A stretch of DNA of 34,365 nucleotides, from positions 1-34,365 of the forward strand of contig JAFLCO010000021.1 of assembly GCA_017303535.1 (NCBI GenBank). The letters run 5' to 3'. The notes below the pieces were generated by a model. The model worked only from the letters and a program-made list of their open reading frames with translations. It was not told the origin of the DNA and ran no database searches. Both the position numbers and the translations under genes were made by a program. Source of the stretch: Planctomycetota bacterium (GTDB lineage Bacteria > Planctomycetota > Planctomycetia > Pirellulales > PNKZ01). Of the stretch, positions 7,332-15,937 are shown piece after piece; positions within the stretch are counted from its first letter, which is position 1, and every line of letters begins with the position of its first letter.

Positions 7332-8513
7332 TTAGCGGATCACTCTCAACGTTGGCAAAGCTTTGCGTAGCCGATCGAGGCCCTCGTCGGTCACGGCCGT
7401 GCCGCGACATTCGAGTTCTTCGAGATGCTTCAAACCGACGAGGTGCTTCAGACCGGCGTCGGTGATCTTGGTGTTGCACAGACGGAGGAACCGGAGGTTT
7501 CGCAACTTGGCGACTTCCTTCAGCCCGGCGTCCGTGATCTGGGTATCGATCAGGTAGAGCGACTCGAGTTGCCCAAGCTCGGCGACGTAGCTCATTCCCT
7601 TGTCGGTGACCTTCGAACCGAAGATCTGCAGGCACTTGGCGGTCTTAAACTTCTCGATGTCCTTTAGTTCGGCGTCGCCAACGTGGGCGAAGCCGAGGTC
7701 GATGCTGTTCCAGCGCGGCTCGCCGCGATGGTGCACGGCGTGCGGCGCAGGGGCGACGCCGATGATCGCCGGAGCGTCGACGACGACCGGAGCGGTCGGC
7801 GGAACGTACCGCGGGTCGACGCCGTAGCGGTGGCCGAGATAAGCGTGGTAGCCCGAGGCCGGGCCGATGTATCCGCTCGGCGGCAGGCTATGGAAGTAGC
7901 CTTCCGGCACGTCGACCACGTACGGTTCGGCGTAGCCGTAGGTCGCCACGCCGTGAGCCGGAGCCGTATGTTGCGGGTGCGGACCGCGGGCATGATGCGG
8001 ATGACCGTGCGGACCGGGCCCGACCGGCGGTTGGCCGGTGACGACGCCCTTGGAGCCGTGTTCGCGGACCACGATCGCGTCGGCCGGCGCCGTCGTCGCG
8101 GAGAGAGGTGCGACGACGGCAGCCGGACCGGCGTGCGGTACGACGTGAGAGTGAACGTGAGGAGGAGCGTTGCCGTCGCGACCGAAGACGTCGGCACAGA
8201 CGAGCGGTCGGTCGGCACATGTCGAACGCTGGACATATTGTTGCAGCGGCGGCACGTCGCAACGATCGGCACGATCGAAGAAAGCGCTGCCGGCGGTAAA
8301 CGAGCAGTGACCGCTGACGCCGGAGATGTAGTAGCTCTGATCCATCGAACCGAGCGCCTTGGCGACGTCGTTCAGTTCGGTGTTCATCGTGTCGCGGACG
8401 GCCGTATAGCCGGCCCCCACGCCGATTACTCCCATCGTTCCGTACATCACAAGTTCGCTGGAGACGACAAAGCCGTCGTCGTCGCGCCACAATTCATTCA
8501 GCTTGCGTAACAT
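7332..8513 (-). CDS. Pilin-like module fused to leucine-rich repeats, 393 aa
   Basis: Residues 1-85 copy the design of the 6202 protein: LRKLNELWRDDDG, a single helix (about 15-38), Gly14-x5-Glu20, AVRD, DVAKAL, QSYY, SGH and DRCD. Next comes a long Pro/His/Ala-rich linker (about 90-265) with runs such as HGHPHHARGPHPQH, then a C-terminal leucine-rich domain (about 268-393) of roughly 24-residue units carrying TDAGLK/TDEGLD, as in planctomycete LRR proteins. The frame extends to 8540, but ATG 8513 is preferred because it has AGAAGGA upstream and aligns with the paralogue's start. It is probably a surface-anchored adhesion or protein-binding factor; assembly into a pilus is inference only. Confidence 0.82.
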   Translation of the reverse strand: MLRKLNELWRDDDGFVVSSELVMYGTMGVIGVGAGYTAVRDTMNTELNDVAKALGSMDQSYYISGVSGHCSFTAGSAFFDRADRCDVPPLQQYVQRSTCADRPLVCADVFGRDGNAPPHVHSHVVPHAGPAAVVAPLSATTAPADAIVVREHGSKGVVTGQPPVGPGPHGHPHHARGPHPQHTAPAHGVATYGYAEPYVVDVPEGYFHSLPPSGYIGPASGYHAYLGHRYGVDPRYVPPTAPVVVDAPAIIGVAPAPHAVHHRGEPRWNSIDLGFAHVGDAELKDIEKFKTAKCLQIFGSKVTDKGMSYVAELGQLESLYLIDTQITDAGLKEVAKLRNLRFLRLCNTKITDAGLKHLVGLKHLEELECRGTAVTDEGLDRLRKALPTLRVIR

Positions 8514-8685
8514 GGTTGGTTTTCCTTCTCTCTTGGGCACAGGCCGTCGCTCGGTCAGGCACGACTTCGCGACGGCTCAAGAAACGTTCGCGTCGGACAA
8601 GAGCAACTATCGCAACGCCAAAGTGGGCGAACTACAGGAGGCGAAGGGGTGCGAAGGTGAGGAAGTGGTGAAGCAGTTGCCGGGG

Positions 8686-8757
8686 CGTCAGGAGCCAGTT
8701 GCCAGGAGGCAGGAGAGCAGTCGCTGCATGTTTGCCCCTGGCAACTGGCTCCTGACG
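8686..8757. repeat. 21-bp perfect inverted repeat, family C
   Basis: Left arm 8686-8706 starts CGTCAGGAGCCAGTTGCC; right arm 8737-8757 is its exact complement, with a 30-base spacer. It lies directly downstream of the minus-strand gene ending at 8766. Seventeen bases of the arm recur at 9846-9862, so this is a mobile or REP-like unit that may also act as a transcript end. There is no T-run. Confidence 0.8.
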
Positions 8758-8765
8758 ACTGGCGA

Positions 8766-9638
8766 CTATCCGACCGGTTGCTCCAGCTCACCGCTGGCCA
8801 GCCACTCCGGTTTCCAGATCGTCCAGAGGTCGTACGCCAGGCGCTCTTCGACATAGCGATACGGCAAGCAACCGTTGCCGTTTTGGCCGAAGCCGGAGCC
8901 GAAACTTGTTCGCACCAGCAACGCTCCTTTGGTCGAGCGAATGCGGTAGGCATCGTCGTAGCCGACGATGACCATGGCCGCGGCGCCGGAGGTCGTGTCG
9001 TGCTTCGTGGGATAGGCAATTTCGCCGGTGGTGGCGTCGAGCGCGTCGGGCAACGTAACGCCGCAGGCCACGGCGAAGCCTGCCGCAAGGGCTGCTTTGA
9101 GCGACTTCAGCAGGTCGTCACCGGTGATGCTCGGCGGATCCAGCCGGGCATAGCGGAGTTCGAGAAAGTCGCGCTGAAAGCCGAATGCGAACGGGTCCGG
9201 CGCGTTGCCCCGAAGCACGCTTTCCGTCGGGCAAAATCGCTCCGGAGGGCAGCCGAAGCGGGCCAACGCCTCGAGTGTGGTTCGCAGCCCGGCCCCCAGA
9301 TTTCCCGTGATTCCGGCCATTCGACGGGCCGCTTCAAACAGAAACCCGACCGACGGTTGTACGCTGCGCCCCAGCGTGCGGCGATCGAAGTACTGCACCA
9401 GCGTGGCCACGGCGGCGGCCGTCGTGGCGGCGGCGGGTACCGGAACGCTGGGCGACAGAAGGTATTCCCGCAGATCGATGCTCGCAGGCAGCGGACTTCG
9501 CGGCGTACGGCGACGGCGCAACTTCCGAAACTGCTCGCGCACCGCAGGCGTTTCGAGCGTGGAATCGCGCGGATCGGGCAAGTCGCGGATAAGGCCCGGC
9601 GTTTCGAAAAAAGCCGCGGCATTCGGCATGGTGGGCAT
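8766..9638 (-). CDS. Papain-fold (C1A-like) pseudoprotease, 290 aa
   Basis: The order of conserved segments matches bacterial C1A peptidases: LPASIDLRE (prodomain/N-strand), a helix with Q-YFDRR, VGFLFEAARRM, G-GLRTTLEAL--FG-PPE, AGFAVACGVTL, then SGAAAMVIVGYDD, GALLVRTSFGSGFGQNGNGCLPY and LAYDLWTIWKPEW. Active relatives have the catalytic Cys in a QG-LGSC-A-A segment, the His in GGHA---VGYDD and the Asn in RNSWG. Here these segments read PAAATTAAA, SGAAAMVIVGYDD and RTSFG, so Cys, His and Asn all appear replaced. The protein is therefore probably a binding or scaffold protein rather than an enzyme. ATGs at 9638 and 9629 are both possible. No signal peptide is seen. Confidence 0.75.
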   Translation of the reverse strand: MPTMPNAAAFFETPGLIRDLPDPRDSTLETPAVREQFRKLRRRRTPRSPLPASIDLREYLLSPSVPVPAAATTAAAVATLVQYFDRRTLGRSVQPSVGFLFEAARRMAGITGNLGAGLRTTLEALARFGCPPERFCPTESVLRGNAPDPFAFGFQRDFLELRYARLDPPSITGDDLLKSLKAALAAGFAVACGVTLPDALDATTGEIAYPTKHDTTSGAAAMVIVGYDDAYRIRSTKGALLVRTSFGSGFGQNGNGCLPYRYVEERLAYDLWTIWKPEWLASGELEQPVG

Positions 9639-9994
9639 GGTCCATTACCCTGAGCGAGCGTCGATGGATGGCGAATCTCGTTCGTCCGTGTGCCGCATGT
9701 TCGGCAGGCGTCGATCGCTCTCGATCGATCGACGTCGTGGCCAAATGCCGGGGAACTCCGCCCAAGCATCTTGTGAAAACCCCGCATTGGCCGGCCGAAG
9801 TCTGGTGAAGGTCTGGTGAAGATGTGGTGAAGGGAGTTGTCGGAAGTCAGGAGCCAGTTGCCGGAGATTTGAATCACCACGGAAAACAGCGGTTCCCGTC
9901 TATCCGTCATTTGACAACCTGCGCCGCGCGCCGGACGATAGCGGGCGTCTTAAACGGCCGCATTCGTGGTCGACAACCTGTTGGGAGCCGTCGT
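9639..9994. other. Intergenic region between divergent genes
   Basis: This separates the minus-strand papain-like gene from the plus-strand efflux operon. It contains a third copy of repeat family C (9846-9862) and a short tandem ggtctggtgaa/gatgtggtgaa stretch (about 9803-9835). The plus-strand reading frame that runs through here is an upstream extension without a start signal. Confidence 0.5.
9846..9862 (+). repeat. Repeat family C, third copy
   Basis: GTCAGGAGCCAGTTGCC matches the left arm of the inverted repeat at 8686-8706. The two loci flank the papain-like gene. Confidence 0.65.
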
Positions 9995-11305
9995 ATGTCG
10001 TTCGTCGCCGACCGTTGCTGGTCGTTTCTCGGCCTTGTTGCTTTGTTGTTGCTCGGCTCGTCGCATCTCGGTTGTAAGAAACCGGCCGATGCCGCTTCCG
10101 CCAATGCGCCGCCCAAGGTTCGCTTCGTAACACCTCAGCAAGCCGAAGTGACCGACTACGAGTATTTCGACGGCACGATGGACGCCGTCGATGCCGTTGA
10201 AATTCGCGCTCACGTCACCGGCTATTTGCAAGAGGTCTACTTCAAGCCCGGCGAAGAGATCGAGGCCTCGAAGGAACAGCCGCGGAAGCTGTTTCTGATC
10301 GACCCAAGAACGTTCAACGCCTTGACGGAACAGGCCAAGGCCCAAACCGAGCTGGCTCGCGCGCGGCTGAAGATTGCCACAGCCGACTACAACCGCGGCG
10401 TGGCCGTATCGAAGACGCCCGGTGCGATCAGCCCGCAAGAATTGGAAACCTACGCGGCGCAAATGGCCCAGGCCCAAGCGGCGGTGCAGGCTTCCGTAGC
10501 CGCGGAAGATTTGGCGAAGACGAACCTTGGGTACACGATCGTCGACACGCAAGTCGGCGGGCTCTTGAGCCGGCCCTATGTGACGCCGGGCAATCTGGTG
10601 GTGCAAGACAGCACGCCGCTGGCGACGATCGTGCCGCAAGATCCGATTTATTGCTACTTCAACATCGATTCGACGACGTCGGCCCGATTTCAGAAGCTGA
10701 TTCGCGACGGCAAGATTCGCTCGGCTCGCGACGGCCAAGAGATGCCCTTGCAAGTTCATAAGGTGGGTGACGCCGACGGCGATTATCCTCATGAAGGTGT
10801 GCTCGATTACATCGACAACCGCGTGAGCACATCGACCGGCACGCTCGAGTTAAGGGCTCGCTTTGCGAACCCGAAAGCGCCGGGCACCTCGCTGCGGCAG
10901 TTCGCGGCGGGCGAAAAAGTCGAAGTTCGCGTACCGGTCGGGCCAAAGCACCCGGCGTTACTCTTGCCGCAAGCGGCGATCGGCACGGATCAGAGCCAAA
11001 AGTTCGTCTTCGCGCTGACGCAGGACAACAAGGTCGAATACCGACCGGTGGATGTCGGCGAAGTGCAGCCCGGCAGTTTGCAGGAAGTGATTCCGCGCAA
11101 GGTGGTCCGGATCGAAGGGGGCGTGCGCTTGGCGGAAGCCGGCGAGCAAGGGGACGACAGTATCACGCCGAGCGACCGCATCGTAGTCGCGGGCCTGCAA
11201 CGCGTGCGCAACGGCATGGCCGTGAATCCGCAGGAGTACAAGCCGCCGCAACCGCCGGCGCCGCTGACGACGCCCGTTCCGACGAGTTCGGCGACGGCGA
11301 AATAG
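9995..11305 (+). CDS. RND efflux periplasmic adaptor (MFP/HlyD family), 436 aa
   Basis: This is the membrane-fusion subunit that links an RND pump to an outer-membrane channel. The N-terminus is a lipoprotein-like signal (LGLVALLLLGSSHLGC, with Cys27 as candidate lipidated residue; the lipobox is not canonical at -3). Next come a lipoyl-like half (VEIRAHVTGYLQEVYFKPGEEI), an alpha-hairpin rich in Ala/Gln (about residues 95-165), the second lipoyl half, the beta-barrel and a Pro-rich C-terminal tail. The frame is open from 9824, but ATG 9995 has GGGAG (9983-9987) at good spacing and begins the signal peptide. The pump gene follows 86 bases downstream, forming an operon. No TolC-like gene is present in the window. 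Confidence 0.92.
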   Translation: MSFVADRCWSFLGLVALLLLGSSHLGCKKPADAASANAPPKVRFVTPQQAEVTDYEYFDGTMDAVDAVEIRAHVTGYLQEVYFKPGEEIEASKEQPRKLFLIDPRTFNALTEQAKAQTELARARLKIATADYNRGVAVSKTPGAISPQELETYAAQMAQAQAAVQASVAAEDLAKTNLGYTIVDTQVGGLLSRPYVTPGNLVVQDSTPLATIVPQDPIYCYFNIDSTTSARFQKLIRDGKIRSARDGQEMPLQVHKVGDADGDYPHEGVLDYIDNRVSTSTGTLELRARFANPKAPGTSLRQFAAGEKVEVRVPVGPKHPALLLPQAAIGTDQSQKFVFALTQDNKVEYRPVDVGEVQPGSLQEVIPRKVVRIEGGVRLAEAGEQGDDSITPSDRIVVAGLQRVRNGMAVNPQEYKPPQPPAPLTTPVPTSSATAK

Positions 11306-11325
11306 CGGATTTGTTCGACAGTTCC

Positions 11326-11347
11326 CCCAGGGACGGCCGTCCCTGGG
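11326..11347. repeat. 22-bp perfect palindrome inside the RND operon
   Basis: The sequence CCCAGGGACGG (11326-11336) is followed at once by its exact reverse complement (11337-11347). It lies between the adaptor stop and the pump start. It could be an RNA hairpin tuning relative expression, or a REP-type insertion. Confidence 0.75.
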
Positions 11348-11391
11348 CTTCAGATGTTTGAAATCACGCGCACTACTCTGAGACTTCCCGC

Positions 11392-14300
11392 ATGTTGGCC
11401 CGTTTCTTCGTCGATCGCCCGATTTTCGCCTGGGTGATTTCGATCGTCATCGTGCTCATCGGCGCCGTGGCGGCGCTGGTGCTGCCGGTCGCGCAGTATC
11501 CCGACATCACTCCGCCGACGGTGCAAGTCACCTGTACCTATCCGGGCGCGAATGCGCAGGTTGTCGCCGACTCGGTCGCCGCGCCGATCGAGCAGCAGGT
11601 CAACGGCGTCGAGCGGATGATGTACATGTCGTCGCAGTGTACGAACGACGGCGTTTACAATTTGACCGTGACGTTCGAACTCGGCACCGATCTGAACATG
11701 GCCCAAGTCCTTGTGCAGAATCGTGTGGCGCTGGCCATGCCGCAGTTGCCGCAGCAGGTGCAGGTGCAGGGCGTCTCGACGAAGAAGAAGTCGCCGAGCA
11801 TCTTGCTCGTGGTGAATCTGATTTCGCCCGACGGTCGCTACGATGACCTTTACCTGAGCAACTACGCCACGATTCAGGTGCGCGACGAACTGCTGCGGTT
11901 GCCTGGCGTAGGCGACGTCACCTACCTCGGCCAGCGCGACTACAGCATGCGCGTCTGGCTCGATCCGAGCCAAATGGCGCAGCGCAATCTCACGGCCAGC
12001 GACGTCGTCAAAGCCATTCAAGCTCAAAACGTACAAGTGGCCGCAGGCCAGATCGGTCGGCCGCCGATCGCCTCCGGCCAACAGTTTCAGCTCACCATGA
12101 GCACGCTCGGCCGGTTGGAGAACACCGACCAGTTCGGCGACATCATCCTGAAGACGACGCAATCGACCGATGAAACCGGGAAGACCTCGACGGAAGTCGT
12201 TCGCGTGCGCGATGTCGGCCGGATCGAACTCGGCGCTCAGCAATACGACCAAATCTCGCGGCTCGACGGCCGTGCGGCCGTGGGTTTAGCCGTGTTTCAG
12301 CTTCCCGGTTCCAACGCCCTGGAAACGGCTGAAGCCGTGAAGCACAAGATGGAGGAACTGAAGCGAGGCTTCCCGGCCGGCGTCGACTACGCCATCGTCT
12401 ACGACACCACGCCGTTCATCGAGCAATCCGTCGAAGAAGTCTTCAAGACGTTACGCGACGCCGTGATTCTCGTGGCCATCGTCGTGCTGCTGTTTTTGCA
12501 GGATTGGAAGGCGATGATCCTGCCGATGATCGACGTGCCGGTGTCGCTCATCGGAACGTTTGCCGTCATGGCCGTGATGGGCTTCACGCTCAATAACCTC
12601 ACCCTGTTCGGGCTCGTGCTGGCGATCGGCATCGTGGTTGACGACGCGATCGTGGTGCTGGAAAACATTGAGCGGCTTATGGCGACCGGCCTAAACGCCC
12701 GCGACGCCACGATTAAGGCGATGGACGAAGTCACCGGGCCGATTCTCGCGATCACCCTCGTGCTCTGCTCGGTGTTCTTGCCCTGCGCGTTCATCCCGGG
12801 CATCAGCGGCCAATTCTTCCGGCAGTTCGCGCTGACGATCGCCGCCTCGATGGTCATCTCGGCCATCAACGCGATGACGCTTACGCCGGCCCGGGCCGTA
12901 ACGATTTTTAAGAGCCAAGAGAAAGCTCATGCTCACGGCGACGCACCTCACGGAGCCGCCGCACAGGGAACCGGGGCTCAGGGGCACCACGACGACCATC
13001 GCGAAGCCCTGCCGTGGTGGATTTTTGTGATTGTCATCGGCTATGCGTCGTACGTTTATCTCGGCCCGCTCTACCGTGAGGGCCTCACGCAATTTCTGAC
13101 CGACCGGTTTTCGGTTTCTCAGCGTATGGCGGGTAATCTCGTGATGCTGCTGCTCGTGCTGCCCGGCCTCTTGGGCATCGTCGGCAAGGTCGCCATCAAG
13201 CCGATTAATCGCGTGCTGAGCAAGTTCTTCAAAGCCTTTAATCGCATGTTCGACGGCATCGCTGCGATCTACGGCCGCACGGTGGCCGGGCTGGTTCGCG
13301 TCGGGGCGATCGTGATGATTGTCTACGGCGGCCTGCTGTTTCTGACCTATTTTTCCTTCACACGCGCGCCGACCGGCTTCATTCCGCTGCAGGATCAAGG
13401 CTACTTGTTGGTCAACCTGCAACTGCCCGACAGCGCGAGCGTCGAGCGGACGAGCGAAGTATTGCACAAGCTCGAGCGATTTTGCCTGGGCGACAAGAGC
13501 GGCAAGTACTTCGGCAAGCCGGCCAAGCCCGGCGACGCAACTTACGAAGGCGTGCCGGGCGTGGCCCATACCAACGCCGTCGCCGGTCAGTCGTTCTTGC
13601 TCAGCGCCAACGGCTCGAACTTCGGCAGCTGCTTCGTGATTCTCGAGCCGTTCTCGAATCGCCACGGCCACGAAACGTACGACGAAACCGTAGCCCAAAA
13701 GATTCGCGCCTTCGCGGCCGCCGAACTCGACGAAGCCGTGGTCACCGTCTTCCGCGCGCCGCCGATTCAAGGGCTCGGCACGTCCGGCGGCTTTAAGTTC
13801 CAAGTCGAACAGCGCGGCACGTTCGATCTGCCGGAATTGCAGCGCTCGACCGACGACATCGTCGCCGCGGCCAATAAAGATCCGCGCATCGTCGGCGCCT
13901 TCTCCATGTTCCGCGCGCAAACGCCCCAACTCTTCGTCGATATCGATCGCACGAAATGCGAAGCCCTCGGCGTCGACCTCACCGAAACGTTCAATACGCT
14001 CCAAGTCTACATGGGGGGCATGTACGTCAACCTGTTTAATCAGTTCGGCCGCACCTGGCAGGTGAACGTACTGGCCGATGAAAAATTTCGCGCCGACGTC
14101 AAGACGCTCAAGCAACTCAAGGTCCGCAGCCGCACCGGCGACATGGTTCCGCTCGGTTCGATCTGCAAGGTCGAAGACAAAGGCGGGCCCGTGATGGTAA
14201 TGCGATACAACACGTATCCCTCGGCCGCCGTGAACTTAAACTCGGCCCCGGGCGTCAGCTCCGGCGACGTGCTGGCCATCGTCGACAAGCTCGCCTACGA

Positions 14301-14931
14301 CAACGGCGCGCCGTACGAATGGACCGAAATCATGTACATGCAGATCAAGGCGGGCAACGTCGCGATCTTCGTCTTCGCGCTCGGCACGTTCTTGGTCTAT
14401 CTCGTGCTCGCCGCGAAGTACGAAAGCTGGCAACTTCCGGCGGCCGTGATCCTGGTCGTGCCGATGTGCTTGTTGTGCGCCGTCGTCGGCATGCTCATCG
14501 CGCATCTGCCGATCGACATTTTCGTGCAGATCGGTTTCCTCGTGCTCATCGGCTTGGCGGCGAAGAATGCGATTCTGATCGTCGAATTTGCCGAGCAACT
14601 GCGCAACTTCGAGGGGCACGGCCTACGATCGGCGATCGTCGAAGCCTGCCGCTTGCGGCTCCGGCCGATCATCATGACTTCGTTCGCCTTCATTCTCGGC
14701 GTGGTCCCGCTGATTCTCGGGCACGGCGCCGGTGCGGAAATGCGAGTGTCGCTCGGCATCGCCGTGTTCTCCGGCATGATCGGCGTGACGTTCTTCGGCA
14801 TCTTCCTCACGCCGGTGTTCTACTACGGCATCATGCGCATGAAAGGCATCCCGCCGGACGAACCCAAGGCCGCGGCCGTTTCGACGCCGGCCCCCGCCGC
14901 ACCGCCGGCTCCGTCGACGGCGCACACCTAA
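11392..14931 (+). CDS. RND multidrug efflux permease (AcrB/HAE1 family) with extra membrane insert, 1179 aa
   Basis: This is the inner-membrane proton antiporter of a tripartite drug efflux pump. It starts MLARFFVDRPIFAWVISI, typical of AcrB. The proton-relay aspartates are in GIVVDDAIVVLENIER (Asp417/Asp418), and the TM10 lysine is in GLAAKNAILIVEFAEQ. The porter domain begins PPTVQVTCTYPGA. At 1179 aa it is about 130 residues longer than AcrB. Most of the excess is at about residues 505-615, between TM6 and the cytoplasmic helix before TM7: a His/Gly-rich loop (KAHAHGDAPHG...GHHDDH) and two additional hydrophobic segments (about 541-558 and 583-599). The C-terminal tail is Ala/Pro-rich. It is cotranscribed with the adaptor upstream. 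The ribosome binding site is weak. Confidence 0.93.
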   Translation: MLARFFVDRPIFAWVISIVIVLIGAVAALVLPVAQYPDITPPTVQVTCTYPGANAQVVADSVAAPIEQQVNGVERMMYMSSQCTNDGVYNLTVTFELGTDLNMAQVLVQNRVALAMPQLPQQVQVQGVSTKKKSPSILLVVNLISPDGRYDDLYLSNYATIQVRDELLRLPGVGDVTYLGQRDYSMRVWLDPSQMAQRNLTASDVVKAIQAQNVQVAAGQIGRPPIASGQQFQLTMSTLGRLENTDQFGDIILKTTQSTDETGKTSTEVVRVRDVGRIELGAQQYDQISRLDGRAAVGLAVFQLPGSNALETAEAVKHKMEELKRGFPAGVDYAIVYDTTPFIEQSVEEVFKTLRDAVILVAIVVLLFLQDWKAMILPMIDVPVSLIGTFAVMAVMGFTLNNLTLFGLVLAIGIVVDDAIVVLENIERLMATGLNARDATIKAMDEVTGPILAITLVLCSVFLPCAFIPGISGQFFRQFALTIAASMVISAINAMTLTPARAVTIFKSQEKAHAHGDAPHGAAAQGTGAQGHHDDHREALPWWIFVIVIGYASYVYLGPLYREGLTQFLTDRFSVSQRMAGNLVMLLLVLPGLLGIVGKVAIKPINRVLSKFFKAFNRMFDGIAAIYGRTVAGLVRVGAIVMIVYGGLLFLTYFSFTRAPTGFIPLQDQGYLLVNLQLPDSASVERTSEVLHKLERFCLGDKSGKYFGKPAKPGDATYEGVPGVAHTNAVAGQSFLLSANGSNFGSCFVILEPFSNRHGHETYDETVAQKIRAFAAAELDEAVVTVFRAPPIQGLGTSGGFKFQVEQRGTFDLPELQRSTDDIVAAANKDPRIVGAFSMFRAQTPQLFVDIDRTKCEALGVDLTETFNTLQVYMGGMYVNLFNQFGRTWQVNVLADEKFRADVKTLKQLKVRSRTGDMVPLGSICKVEDKGGPVMVMRYNTYPSAAVNLNSAPGVSSGDVLAIVDKLAYDNGAPYEWTEIMYMQIKAGNVAIFVFALGTFLVYLVLAAKYESWQLPAAVILVVPMCLLCAVVGMLIAHLPIDIFVQIGFLVLIGLAAKNAILIVEFAEQLRNFEGHGLRSAIVEACRLRLRPIIMTSFAFILGVVPLILGHGAGAEMRVSLGIAVFSGMIGVTFFGIFLTPVFYYGIMRMKGIPPDEPKAAAVSTPAPAAPPAPSTAHT

Positions 14932-14990
14932 CCCTGAACCCGCAACTCCGAACCTCCAACCCTGAACCCTGAACAGCGCGCAGCGCACTC

Positions 14991-15917
14991 ATGAAACGCA
15001 AACTCGATCCCGACCGTAAGATCAAAATCAAGATCGGCGACGAAGGCAAAGTCGAGTTTCGCCTCAAAGAGCTGCTCGTACCGCCGGGCGAAAAGATTTC
15101 GCTCAGGAAGGACTACGACCCCGACTTCACCGGCGGCTTCGACGATAAGGAAGCCGCCGGCGAATACGTCGCCGAAAACGCCAAGCGGTTGGCCGAGTAT
15201 CAAGACCGGCTCTATGCGCAAGACACCTATTCGCTGCTGATCATTTTTCAGGCGATGGACGCCGCCGGGAAAGACGGCACCATTCGGCACGTCATGTCGG
15301 GCGTCAATCCGCAAGGTTGCCATGTGACGAGCTTCAAGAGCCCGTCGACCGAGGAACTCGACCACGATTACTTGTGGCGGGCGGCCAAAGCGCTGCCGGC
15401 CCGGGGGATGATCGGCATCTTCAATCGGTCGTACTACGAAGAGACGCTCGTCGTTCGCGTACACCCGGAGTTTCTGGCGAAGCAGCGGCTGCCGAAGGTC
15501 GACGACGACATTTGGAAGCGGCGCTTCAAAGAGATCAACAACTTCGAACGCTACCTGACGGACAACGGCACGGTCGTTCTGAAGTTTTTCCTGCACGTCT
15601 CCAAGAAGGAACAGAAGAAGCGGTTCCTCTCACGAATCGACGAAGCCGACAAAAACTGGAAGTTCTCGCCGGCCGACTACGCGGAAAGGGCTCATTGGGA
15701 TAAGTACCAAGACGCCTTCGAGGACATGCTCAACCACACGAGCACCGATGAGGCGCCCTGGTTCGTGATTCCGGCCGACAACAAATGGTTTGCCCGCCTG
15801 GCGGTGTCGGAAACGATCTGCGCCGTCCTCGACGGGCTCGATCTCGCCTATCCGACGGTGAGCAAGGAAAAGAAGGCGGAACTACAAAAGATCCGCGCGG
15901 AGTTGGAAGCGGAATAA
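14991..15917 (+). CDS. ppk2: Polyphosphate kinase 2 family protein, 308 aa
   Basis: PPK2 enzymes transfer phosphate between polyphosphate and nucleotides in the cytoplasm. The P-loop is in QAMDAAGKDGTIRH (Gly93-Thr97), followed by SGVNPQGC and SFKSPS. The Walker-B/lid region is FNRSYYEETLVVRVHPE (about 144-160), then WKRRFKEINNFERYL, FFLHVSKKEQKKRFLSR and WKFSPADYAERAHWDKY, all standard for the single-domain family. Length is normal for the single-domain class. The gene lies 59 bases after the RND pump, with a gap made of cctgaaccctgaac-type low-complexity repeat, so cotranscription is uncertain. No strong ribosome binding site is seen. AMP or NDP preference cannot be told. Confidence 0.93.
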   Translation: MKRKLDPDRKIKIKIGDEGKVEFRLKELLVPPGEKISLRKDYDPDFTGGFDDKEAAGEYVAENAKRLAEYQDRLYAQDTYSLLIIFQAMDAAGKDGTIRHVMSGVNPQGCHVTSFKSPSTEELDHDYLWRAAKALPARGMIGIFNRSYYEETLVVRVHPEFLAKQRLPKVDDDIWKRRFKEINNFERYLTDNGTVVLKFFLHVSKKEQKKRFLSRIDEADKNWKFSPADYAERAHWDKYQDAFEDMLNHTSTDEAPWFVIPADNKWFARLAVSETICAVLDGLDLAYPTVSKEKKAELQKIRAELEAE

Positions 15918-15937
15918 CATCGCTTGTTCCGCCGACA

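Noticed and set aside
9824..9994. N-terminal extension of the efflux adaptor
   Set aside because: Translates through repeat family C, has no ribosome binding site, and would bury the signal peptide that starts at 9995.
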